Source: Nitrospirota bacterium (GTDB taxonomy: Bacteria > Nitrospirota > Nitrospiria > Nitrospirales > UBA8639). Taken from it: a stretch of 7,408 bases of DNA. Made by a program: the position numbers and the translations under genes. This document shows, piece by piece, positions 1 through 6,989 of the stretch. The stretch is from assembly GCA_003233615.1 (NCBI GenBank), contig QIMB01000463.1, forward strand, positions 1-7,408, written 5' to 3'. The notes beneath the pieces are model-generated. The model had not been told where the DNA came from. It made no database searches and saw only the letters and a program-made list of their open reading frames with translations. Each line of letters starts with the position of its first letter. Positions within the stretch are counted from its first letter, which is position 1.

Positions 1-149
1 GCCCCCTCTTGGGTGCCAACACTATAGGGTGGGATAGACCGGTCTGGGCGAGAGAGATACATGCCGATGGCAATGAGACAAAAGCCCCCCAGGAAGATGC
101 CTAAACCCATTTTGACAATGGGGTCTAACTGTTTTTTCTTGGATGTCAC
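1..149 (-). CDS. Hypothetical single-pass membrane protein, N-terminal part only (runs off left edge)
   Basis: An open frame starts at GTG 149 and runs off the window after 49 codons. I do not recognise the family. The product begins MTSKKKQLDP, then a hydrophobic stretch of about 22 residues (11-32, ending LIAIGMYL), then polar SRPDRSIPPYSVGTQEG. Three lysines before the helix predict an N-in anchor with the rest of the protein outside the cytoplasm. C24 is preceded by F23 and lacks a proper lipobox, so this is an anchor rather than a lipoprotein signal. The frame has no Shine-Dalgarno sequence at GTG 149 nor at the alternative ATG 110, so the start is uncertain. It is codirectional with gyrA, 198 bases downstream. 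The evidence for a real gene is the uninterrupted frame with a basic-helix-polar layout; without the rest of the gene no function can be assigned. Confidence 0.6.
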   Translation of the reverse strand, partial: MTSKKKQLDPIVKMGLGIFLGGFCLIAIGMYLSRPDRSIPPYSVGTQEG

Positions 150-162
150 GAGGATGTAGCTG

Positions 163-263
163 ACGTGAGAAGGTAGAAGTGAAAAATAAGTAGTAAACGA
201 TGAGAAGGAGGAAAGAACTTGTCTTTTCTTCTCTCTAGCTACTCACGTGTACTTCTCACTTCT
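163..263. repeat. Imperfect inverted repeats in the spacer downstream of gyrA
   Basis: Several short exact inverted pairs share the same two arms: ACGTGAG at 163-169 with CTCACGT at 242-248, GTGAGAAG at 165-172 with CTTCTCAC at 252-259, and AGAAGTGA at 175-182 with TCACTTCT at 256-263. They cannot all pair at once. The region is strongly purine/pyrimidine-segregated, which inflates chance matches. It could fold in RNA from either strand. It belongs to no gene I can support. Confidence 0.4.
206..232 (-). terminator. gyrA: Possible weak hairpin after gyrA, not a canonical terminator
   Basis: Arms 206-216 and 222-232 flank a five-base loop. As minus-strand RNA the stem has nine pairs out of eleven, interrupted by two A-C mismatches. 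A T-rich run (TTATTTTT) follows only about 20 bases later. The stem is poor in GC, so termination would be weak. It is the best candidate for ending or attenuating the gyrA transcript in this spacer, but support is slight. Confidence 0.2.
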
Positions 264-347
264 TGTAAAGATCAACCGCATCTCGGACAGCCTCTTAATA
301 AGAAACGGTGCGACATCTTCTTATCGACGATGTATCTTGGTATGGTC

Positions 348-2852
348 CTAGGCATCAGGGTCAGGGCTTGAATCGGGAGCCTCTGTGCTATCCTCCCCAG
401 ATGTTTCAGAGGCGTCCTCCTCATCAGTTTCCGCCAATTTGGCCACTCCGACGAGACGATCATCTTCTGGGAGGTTCATGACTCGTACCCCTTGGGCGTT
501 CCGCCCGATTTCGCGAATGTCCGCCATGCGAGCCCGAAGGATCATCCCATCGGCGGACATGAGCATGATCTCATCGGCATCACACACGTGATGAAAGGAA
601 ATGGCCGGTCCATTTTTATCGGTCACTTTGACGCTGATCACACCTTTGCCTGCTCGAGACTGTGTGCGATATTCCCCAACATGTGTGCGTTTGCCATAGC
701 CACGTTCTGTGACGGTCAGAATCGAGGATTCTGATTCTCCCGTGATCGTCACCATCCCAATCACAGCATTCTTTTTAGACAACCGAATGCCTCGCACACC
801 TCGCGCCGTTCGTCCGACAGGCCTGACATCTTCTTCGCGAAAACGAATGACGATTCCCAGACGTGTACCCAACAAAATATCGCATGTCCCATCGGTAATA
901 TCGACGCCTAGGAGTCGGTCACCTTCCCCTAACGTTAAGGCAATAATACCGCCTTGCCGAGGATGGCCAAAAGCGGCAAGATCCGTTTTCTTGATATATC
1001 CATGTTGTGTGGCCATCACTACAAAGCGATCTTCACTAAACTCCCGCACTGGTAAGGTAGCGGTCACACGTTCACCTTGATTCAAAGCCAACACATTCAC
1101 GATCGCTTTTCCGCGACTTGCTCGCCCGACATCTGGTAATTGATAGACCTTCAACCAATAGACCCGTCCTGCGTCAGTGAAAAATAAGAGATAATCATGC
1201 GTCGAGGCCGTAAAGATCTGTTCGACGAAATCTTCCTCTTTCACCCCCATTCCGATTTTGCCTTTGCCACCACGGTGCTGTGCTTGATAAATGGAGACCG
1301 CGTTGCGTTTGATATAGCCCGCATGCGTAATAGTCACGACGACTTCTTCGTCCGCGATCAAGTCCTCCATATTTAACTCGGCTTCGACCGGGACGATCTG
1401 TGTCCTGCGATCATCTGCATAGCGTTCTTGGATTTCTTGAATTTCTTGTTTCACGATATTGCGAACCATCTCCTCGGATCCCAGCACCGTGCGTAAATGC
1501 GCGATACGAGCGACTAATTCAGAATATTCCTGGGAAAGTTTGTTTTGCTCCAACTGAGTGAGTCGTTGCAACCGCATATCTAAAATGGCGTTGGCTTGCA
1601 ATTCACTCAACTCGAATTGTTCCATGAGACCATGACGGGCTGTTTCGGGCGACGAGGCACTACGAATAAGAGCAATCACTTCATCGAGAGATTCAAGCGC
1701 CCGTCTCAACCCTTCTAAAATATGGGCTCGCTCTTCAGCCTTTCGCAAGTCATAGGCGGTTCGGCGAACGACGACTTCTTTACGATGCTCAATAAAGGCC
1801 TCGAGAATCTGCTTCAGGTTTAACACCATCGGTCGATTCTGCACCAAGGCCAACATGATCACCCCGAAGGTGGTCTGCATATTGGTATGTTTATACAACT
1901 GATTCAGAATAACCGTGGGATTTTCGTTTCGTTTCAGTTCGATGACGATTCGCATTCCGTCGCGATCGGATTCATCTCGTAGGTCAGAAATGCCTTCCAA
2001 TCGTTTCTCATGTACAAGATCCGCGATCTTTTCAATGAGCTTGGCCTTGTTAACCTGATAGGGAAGTTCTGACACGATAATACGTCCCCGATCCGTACGC
2101 TCATCAACTTCGATTTCCGCCTTAGCACGCAGGGTTAACAGACCACGGCCTGTTTCATACGCATTCTTGATACCCTGTGTCCCATAAATGAATCCTGCTG
2201 TCGGAAAATCCGGGCCGGGAATACATTCCATTAGTTCTTGAATCGTGGATTCCGGACGATCTAAGAGGACGATCAAACCAGCCGTGATTTCACCTAAATT
2301 GTGCGTTGGAATGTTTGTGGCATACCCAACCGCAATCCCACCCGCACCATTGACCAACAGGTTAGGAATGCGCGCAGGCAACACGACAGGTTCTACAGAA
2401 GATTCGTCATAGGTCGGGACAAAATCCACCGTATCCCGATCAATGTCCTCGAGCATTTCTTCGGCCGGCTTCGTCAAGCGGGCTTCGGTGTATCTCATTG
2501 CCGCAGCAGGATCTCCATCCACCGATCCAAAATTTCCTTGGCCATTCACCAGCATGTAGCGCATGTTGAAATTCTGGGCCATGCGAACCAACGTATCGTA
2601 AATGGCCGAATCACCATGGGGATGATAGTTCCCCATGATTTCACCGACAATTTTCGCCGACTTGCGATAGGGGCGCCCGGAACCCAGACCCATTTCGTTC
2701 ATGCCATACAGAATCCGTCGATGGACGGGCTTCAAGCCATCACGGACATCGGGTAACGCACGTCCCACGATAACACTCATCGCATAGTCCAAATAGGACA
2801 TACGCATTTCGTCTTCTATCGCAATCTGTGTGAGGCGTTGTTCAGGTGGCAT
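348..2852 (-). CDS. gyrA: DNA gyrase subunit A (DNA cleavage and wrapping subunit)
   Basis: GyrA cuts and reseals the gate segment of DNA and wraps DNA around its C-terminal propeller. In the 834-residue product, SYLDYAMSVIVGRALPDVRDG (from residue 19) opens the winged-helix cleavage domain. The catalytic tyrosine is Y121 in AAAMRYTE. The quinolone region HPHGDSAIYD keeps S82 and D86, the usual fluoroquinolone-sensitive residues (E. coli S83 and D87). The coiled-coil tower is at about 340-490. The GyrA box is QHRGGKG at 525-531, which identifies gyrase rather than ParC/topoisomerase IV. Propeller blades with repeated box-like turns run from about 500 to 805, followed by an acidic tail at 808-834 ending DSSPDPDA. 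It lacks an E. coli segment of about 35 residues in the tower region, which accounts for most of the length difference from 875. The start at 2852 gives the expected N-terminus but has no Shine-Dalgarno sequence. The gene lies 69 bases after gyrB, probably in the same transcript. Confidence 0.98.
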   Translation of the reverse strand: MPPEQRLTQIAIEDEMRMSYLDYAMSVIVGRALPDVRDGLKPVHRRILYGMNEMGLGSGRPYRKSAKIVGEIMGNYHPHGDSAIYDTLVRMAQNFNMRYMLVNGQGNFGSVDGDPAAAMRYTEARLTKPAEEMLEDIDRDTVDFVPTYDESSVEPVVLPARIPNLLVNGAGGIAVGYATNIPTHNLGEITAGLIVLLDRPESTIQELMECIPGPDFPTAGFIYGTQGIKNAYETGRGLLTLRAKAEIEVDERTDRGRIIVSELPYQVNKAKLIEKIADLVHEKRLEGISDLRDESDRDGMRIVIELKRNENPTVILNQLYKHTNMQTTFGVIMLALVQNRPMVLNLKQILEAFIEHRKEVVVRRTAYDLRKAEERAHILEGLRRALESLDEVIALIRSASSPETARHGLMEQFELSELQANAILDMRLQRLTQLEQNKLSQEYSELVARIAHLRTVLGSEEMVRNIVKQEIQEIQERYADDRRTQIVPVEAELNMEDLIADEEVVVTITHAGYIKRNAVSIYQAQHRGGKGKIGMGVKEEDFVEQIFTASTHDYLLFFTDAGRVYWLKVYQLPDVGRASRGKAIVNVLALNQGERVTATLPVREFSEDRFVVMATQHGYIKKTDLAAFGHPRQGGIIALTLGEGDRLLGVDITDGTCDILLGTRLGIVIRFREEDVRPVGRTARGVRGIRLSKKNAVIGMVTITGESESSILTVTERGYGKRTHVGEYRTQSRAGKGVISVKVTDKNGPAISFHHVCDADEIMLMSADGMILRARMADIREIGRNAQGVRVMNLPEDDRLVGVAKLAETDEEDASETSGEDSTEAPDSSPDPDA

Positions 2853-2907
2853 AAGCTAGGGAAAAGTTAGAGAAGTGAAATGTGGGAAGCAAAAGCGGAA
2901 ACAACAT
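2842..2907 (-). CDS. Possible 21-codon leader peptide overlapping the gyrA start
   Basis: In the gyrB-gyrA spacer an ATG at 2907 follows a GAGAAGGA purine tract three bases upstream, the only Shine-Dalgarno-like sequence near gyrA. The frame encodes a 21-residue hydrophobic peptide beginning MLFPLLLPTF and stops at TGA 2842-2844, eight bases past the A of the gyrA ATG, in another frame. This layout would permit translational coupling by reinitiation, which is relevant because gyrA has no ribosome-binding site of its own. The spacing is short, and an open frame this small can arise by chance. No homology is known to me. Confidence 0.15.
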   Translation of the reverse strand: MLFPLLLPTFHFSNFSLAYAT

Positions 2908-2921
2908 TAGTCCTTCTCTCT

Positions 2922-5426
2922 CTATACGTCCAAATTGCGAACTTCAAGCGCATGTTGTTGAATGAAGTTTCGCCGAGGTTCAACCTCATCTCCCATTAAA
3001 ATGGTGAAAATCTCATCAACGCCCGCGATATCTTCTAATGTCACCTGGAGAAGACTCCGAGTCTCGGGATCCATCGTGGTGTCCCATAATTGCCCGGGGT
3101 TCATCTCGCCAAGACCTTTGTACCGTTGAATCGACAAGCCCTTTTTCCCGGATTCTAGAATTTCTTTGACGAGTTCCATACTGCTGGGAATCGTGGCTTC
3201 CACGCCCTTCCGTTTCAGACGATAGGGCGGTCGTCCCAAGCCTAAAACGGCAGGCGTAAGTTTTTGTAATTCCCGGAAATCAGCCGACCCGACAAGATCA
3301 TGATTCAGCGTGAACGTTTTGTTGTTTCCATTCCCTGTCCCACGACAAACAATTTTATGTGAATCATGTTCTTCATCATGCTGAATTTCAAGGCTCCAGG
3401 TTCCTTCGCTAAAAACTAAGCCGATGACACGCGTGGCTTCTTCTACCAATGTTTCGACTTCACTGCGATCTTTTAACACGTCTTTGGTCAAGTGTATAAA
3501 ATCGACAAAGACTCGCAAGAGAGCCGGTTCCCCATGTTTTTGTGCCACACGAGTGACCAGGCTTTCGAACGCCACGAGCTTATTCAAAATGGGTAACAAC
3601 ACATCGCGCGTGACAAATTCATTGCTGTCCTGCAGAAAGAGTTCCGCATCTTCTACGGCAAGATTGGAGAGATAGTCATTCATCGCTGCTTCATCTTTCA
3701 GGTATTTTTCCCCTTTGCCTTTTTTCACTTTAAACAGCGGTGGTTGCGCAATGTAGATATAGCCGCGTTCGAGCAGCTCTGGCATTTGCCGAAAGAAGAA
3801 CGTGAGTAGCAGCGTGCGAATATGGCTCCCATCCACGTCGGCATCGGTCATCAAAATAATTTTATGGTACCGTGCGCGGTTTATATTAAACGCATCTTTA
3901 TCATCTTTGCCTTTTTCAGCGTCCTCCCTCGGTCGTCCAATCCCCGTGCCAATCGCCATGATGAGCGTACGAATTTCTTCATTGGACAGCATTTTATCAA
4001 ATCGAGCCTTCTCAACATTCAGGATTTTCCCTTTGAGTGGCAGAATGGCTTGAGTTCGTCGATCTCGACCTTGCTTCGCCGACCCGCCAGCTGAATCACC
4101 TTCGACAATATACAATTCACTCATGGCGGGATCTTTCTCGGAGCAATCAGCTAATTTTCCTGGGAGTGACCCGCCCTCCAAGGCGCCTTTGCGACGAATC
4201 AACTCCTTGGCTTTTCTTGCGGCTTCCCGAGCCCTGGCTGCATCCAGAGACTTCCCGACAATCTTTTTGGCGACCGAAGGATTTTCTTCCAGATAGCTTC
4301 CAAGCGCTTCATTCACCGCGGACTCGACAATGCCCTTCACCTCACTATTCCCGAGTTTGCCTTTTGTCTGCCCTTCAAACTGTGGATTGCGAACTTTGAC
4401 ACTGACGACAGCCGTCAAACCTTCCCGCACATCTTCACCGCTGAGTGATTCAGAATCTTTTTTAAACAACCCTGATGCCGTCGCATAACTATTGATGGTT
4501 CGAGTTAATGCTGACTTGAAGCCAATGAGATGAGTACCCCCTTCTCGTGTATTGATATTATTCGCAAACGAAAACAGGATTTCGGAATACCCGTCGTTGT
4601 ATTGAAGGGCCACTTCCAGAAGAAGCTCCGCTTTTTCGACCTGGACAACAATCGGCGCATGCAATGGAGATTTCGCTTCATTCAGGTGTTCCACAAATGA
4701 AACGATGCCACCCTTGTAACAAAAGACCTGTTCCTTTTCTTTGCCTTTTCGCTCATCTTTGAGCGTAATTTCTAATCCTTTATTCAGAAAGGCGAGTTCT
4801 CGAAGTCTTTGAGCAAGGACATCAAAGCTGAATTCGACGGCTTCAAAAATGAGCGGGTCGACCTTAAACACCACTTTGGTTCCACGCTTTTTAGTTTTAC
4901 CAGAAAGTGCTAAAGGTTTAAGGGGGTTGCCGCGTTCGTATTGTTGCTCGAACACCTCCCCGTTTTGCCAGATTTCTAATTCCAGCCATTCGGAAAGACC
5001 ATTGACGACTGATATACCCACTCCATGCAAACCACCCGAGACCTTATAGGCCCCTTCTGCAAATTTTCCTCCAGCATGAAGCACAGTTAAGGCTACTTCG
5101 GCCGCAGATTTTTTCTGGGTGGAATGCATGCCAGTTGGAATACCTCGCCCATTATCCGAGATCATCACACTGCCATCCACTTGGAGGACCACAAGAATTT
5201 CATTCCCGAAGCCAGCCATATGTTCATCCACACTATTGTCCACCACTTCATAGACCATGTGGTGTAAACCATCAATCCCGGTGCTCCCAATGTACATGGC
5301 TGGACGTTTGCGGACAGCTTCCAAACCTTCCAGGACTTGGATTTGGTCGGCATCGTATTCCGTATCGGATTTGGAAGAAATCGGGGCCTGGGCAGATTCT
5401 TGACTTGGTGATTCTGATGATTCCAT
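2922..5426 (-). CDS. gyrB: DNA gyrase subunit B (ATPase and TOPRIM subunit)
   Basis: GyrB supplies the ATP-driven gate of gyrase (GyrA2GyrB2), which introduces negative supercoils. The 834-residue product has the GHKL ATPase domain at about 30-240, with YEVVDNSVDE at 59-68 (E60 base, N64 Mg2+ ligand), DNGRGIP at 91-97 and GGLHGVG at 131-137. The transducer domain follows, with the QTK lysine at 355. The TOPRIM domain has EGDSAGG at 442-448 and DADVDG at 528-533, giving metal ligands E442, D528, D530 and D532. RYKGLGEMN at 768-776 lies near the C-terminus. Between about 570 and 760 is the long insertion found in E. coli-type GyrB, explaining why it is longer than the roughly 640-residue Gram-positive form. 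EGDSAGG, rather than the ParE-like pattern, together with adjacent gyrA supports GyrB over ParE. The N-terminal 28 residues are low-complexity and poorly conserved. The ATG at 5426 has only a weak GTAAG upstream, and no alternative start fits before the conserved core. Confidence 0.98.
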   Translation of the reverse strand: MESSESPSQESAQAPISSKSDTEYDADQIQVLEGLEAVRKRPAMYIGSTGIDGLHHMVYEVVDNSVDEHMAGFGNEILVVLQVDGSVMISDNGRGIPTGMHSTQKKSAAEVALTVLHAGGKFAEGAYKVSGGLHGVGISVVNGLSEWLELEIWQNGEVFEQQYERGNPLKPLALSGKTKKRGTKVVFKVDPLIFEAVEFSFDVLAQRLRELAFLNKGLEITLKDERKGKEKEQVFCYKGGIVSFVEHLNEAKSPLHAPIVVQVEKAELLLEVALQYNDGYSEILFSFANNINTREGGTHLIGFKSALTRTINSYATASGLFKKDSESLSGEDVREGLTAVVSVKVRNPQFEGQTKGKLGNSEVKGIVESAVNEALGSYLEENPSVAKKIVGKSLDAARAREAARKAKELIRRKGALEGGSLPGKLADCSEKDPAMSELYIVEGDSAGGSAKQGRDRRTQAILPLKGKILNVEKARFDKMLSNEEIRTLIMAIGTGIGRPREDAEKGKDDKDAFNINRARYHKIILMTDADVDGSHIRTLLLTFFFRQMPELLERGYIYIAQPPLFKVKKGKGEKYLKDEAAMNDYLSNLAVEDAELFLQDSNEFVTRDVLLPILNKLVAFESLVTRVAQKHGEPALLRVFVDFIHLTKDVLKDRSEVETLVEEATRVIGLVFSEGTWSLEIQHDEEHDSHKIVCRGTGNGNNKTFTLNHDLVGSADFRELQKLTPAVLGLGRPPYRLKRKGVEATIPSSMELVKEILESGKKGLSIQRYKGLGEMNPGQLWDTTMDPETRSLLQVTLEDIAGVDEIFTILMGDEVEPRRNFIQQHALEVRNLDV

Positions 5427-5481
5427 ATAGCTTACAATGTGAAAACGTTCAGGAGGATGATCGTCCGTGAGGTCAAATCTT

Positions 5482-6606
5482 CTAGACTTTCACGGGCATG
5501 ACAACGGCTTTAAACGAGGGGTTTCCCTGCTCTTGAATTAAACACGGGCTTAAGGCTGTTTCCATTTGGAGGGACAGTGATTCTGTTTCAATAACCGATA
5601 ACACATCAAGAAAATACCGAGCATTGAATCCAGCAGAAAAATTTTCCCCGTTATAGGTTGAAGCAATTTCTTCCTCAGCTTCTCCCAATTCAGGGCTCTT
5701 GGATGATAAATGAATATGATCAGGATGAAAGGATAATTTGACGGCATGCGCTTTATCTTTTGATAGTATCGCGACTCTCCGTAAGGCGCCCTCAAGATCC
5801 GATTTATTCACGGTGATTTTTTTTGACGATTCCTTTGGCACAACTTGCTTATAATTCGGATAGGTGCCTTCCATAATTCGTGACGTAAACACCAGTCCAC
5901 TTTTACGGAGGATGAGCAAATTCTTGGTAAAACCAAGAAGAGGTTCCTTATCATCCTCTTCCAACAAACGCCGAATTTCAATGGCGGCTTTTTTGGGAAT
6001 GATGACTTGTAGTTCCGATGAGGGAATGCCGGACGGATCAGGAGTCAACTCTTGTTCAGCCCAGCCTAATCGGTGCCCATCGGTTCCTACCAACCGAATC
6101 GTCACGGTCTTTCCAGAAGGAATCAGCGTAATGAGCAACCCATTGAGAACATATCGGGTATCTTTTTCGCCGACCGCAAACACTGTCTTTTTCAATAATT
6201 GCAATAAACCCTGAGCAGAAATCGACAACAAGCCATCTCGTTCAATGGCGGGCAGTGCAGGATAATCTTTGCTCGCGAGACCCACCACGCGAAATTGGCT
6301 TTTACCTGCCTTTACGGTGACCCAATTGTTTTCTGCGACAACTATTTCTATTTCGGATTGTCGGACTTCTTTCAGAATATCAAACAGTGTTCGTGCCGAG
6401 AATGTTACCGACCCAGGAACCTCCACCTTGGCTTTATAGAGGCCACGCATACCAATTTCTAAATCAGTGGCCGAAATATCCAAGCCTTCAGATTTGGCTT
6501 CTAACAAAATATTGGCCAGAATAGGCATGGTATTTCGCTTTTCGACCACACCCTGCACTCGCTGTAGAGCGGTCAATAAATCGTCCCTGGCTATCCGAAT
6601 TTTCAT
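5482..6606 (-). CDS. dnaN: DNA polymerase III beta subunit (sliding clamp)
   Basis: DnaN forms a ring dimer around DNA that tethers polymerase III and other clamp-binding proteins. The 374-residue product has the normal family length and three clamp folds, at about 1-120, 128-250 and 251-374. Peptide-pocket landmarks are present: TDGHRL at 175-180 (E. coli T172-L177), the GTYPNY turn with P250 (E. coli P242), and the C-terminal end VVMPVKV, where V368 and M370 match E. coli V360 and M362. N-terminal MPILANILLEA (27-37) is also typical. The ATG at 6606 is chosen because it gives the family N-terminus MKIRI and is preceded by AGGA five bases upstream (6612-6615), the clearest ribosome-binding site in the block. 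It lies 24 bases after dnaA and 55 bases before gyrB, so co-transcription with both is likely. Nothing looks damaged. Confidence 0.98.
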   Translation of the reverse strand: MKIRIARDDLLTALQRVQGVVEKRNTMPILANILLEAKSEGLDISATDLEIGMRGLYKAKVEVPGSVTFSARTLFDILKEVRQSEIEIVVAENNWVTVKAGKSQFRVVGLASKDYPALPAIERDGLLSISAQGLLQLLKKTVFAVGEKDTRYVLNGLLITLIPSGKTVTIRLVGTDGHRLGWAEQELTPDPSGIPSSELQVIIPKKAAIEIRRLLEEDDKEPLLGFTKNLLILRKSGLVFTSRIMEGTYPNYKQVVPKESSKKITVNKSDLEGALRRVAILSKDKAHAVKLSFHPDHIHLSSKSPELGEAEEEIASTYNGENFSAGFNARYFLDVLSVIETESLSLQMETALSPCLIQEQGNPSFKAVVMPVKV

Positions 6607-6630
6607 GAAGGTCCTACAGGAGGCATGTGC

Positions 6631-6972
6631 CTATGCCTTGCTAATTTCCTCTTTGAGGTTTTCGAGCGTCGCTCGAAGCGTCGCATCCGTTTCCTGCGAT
6701 TTTTTCATCTGCTTACATGCATGAATAATCGTGGTGTGATCTTTCCCCCCAAAGTCTCTTCCAATCTCCGGGAACGACGCATCTGTGAGGTCGCGACAAA
6801 GAAACATAGCAATCTGCCGTGGGTACACTAAAGTTTTTGTCCGTCGCTTGGACTTTAAATCGGATATTTTAAGATGGAACCGGTTGGCAACAGCTTCTTG
6901 TATGTCCTCAGCCGTAATGACTTTTCGTTTACAACCCAAAAGATCCCGAAGAATATTTTTGGCCATTTCCAC
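6631..6972 (-). CDS. dnaA: DnaA C-terminal fragment: DNA-binding domain IV, separated from the AAA+ part by a frameshift
   Basis: This is the 3' half of the same dnaA gene. The frame is open from 7035 and first reads LEGALIRLGAYASL, the end of AAA+ domain III, then the linker helix VEMAKNILRDLL and domain IV. In the 113-residue reading from the GTG at 6972, domain IV covers about residues 18-95. It contains YPRQIAMFLCRDL (helix-turn-helix, with the box-contacting arginine in PRQ) and the DnaA signature GGKDHTTIIHACK at about 75-87, whose D-H-T-T residues contact the DnaA box. The GTG at 6972 and the ATG at 6966 have no Shine-Dalgarno sequence, so this is probably not an independent gene but the detached end of DnaA. 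The frame is closed upstream by TGA at 7036-7038. It ends 24 bases before dnaN. Confidence 0.93.
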   Translation of the reverse strand: MEMAKNILRDLLGCKRKVITAEDIQEAVANRFHLKISDLKSKRRTKTLVYPRQIAMFLCRDLTDASFPEIGRDFGGKDHTTIIHACKQMKKSQETDATLRATLENLKEEISKA

Positions 6973-6989
6973 TGTGATTTGTTGACCGG

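Noticed and set aside
272..316. Minus-strand 14-codon frame ending in CPRCG, resembling half a zinc ribbon.
   Set aside because: It has a single CxxC in a very short frame with no ribosome-binding site, and its longer version just overlaps gyrA out of frame.
219..371. Plus-strand 50-codon frame from TTG 219 with a well-spaced AAGGAGG at 205-211, antisense to the gyrA 3' end.
   Set aside because: The ribosome-site match falls in a purine-rich repeat arm, the start codon is a weak TTG, and the product has no recognisable features; chance is the simplest explanation.
348..5426. gyrA and gyrB have exactly the same length, 834 codons each.
   Set aside because: Their sequences and domains are unrelated, so this is coincidence.
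2922..5426. Assignment of the 834-residue ATPase as ParE rather than GyrB.
   Set aside because: The adjacent partner has a GyrA box (QHRGGKG) and the TOPRIM segments match GyrB closely.
5427..5481. Possible promoter for gyrB from TTGACC at 5471-5476 (minus strand).
   Set aside because: No -10-like hexamer lies 16-18 bases downstream.
6607..6630. Replication origin or DnaA-box cluster near dnaA/dnaN.
   Set aside because: The 24-base spacer is too short, and I found no TTATCCACA-like boxes in any spacer; an origin upstream of dnaA would be off the window.
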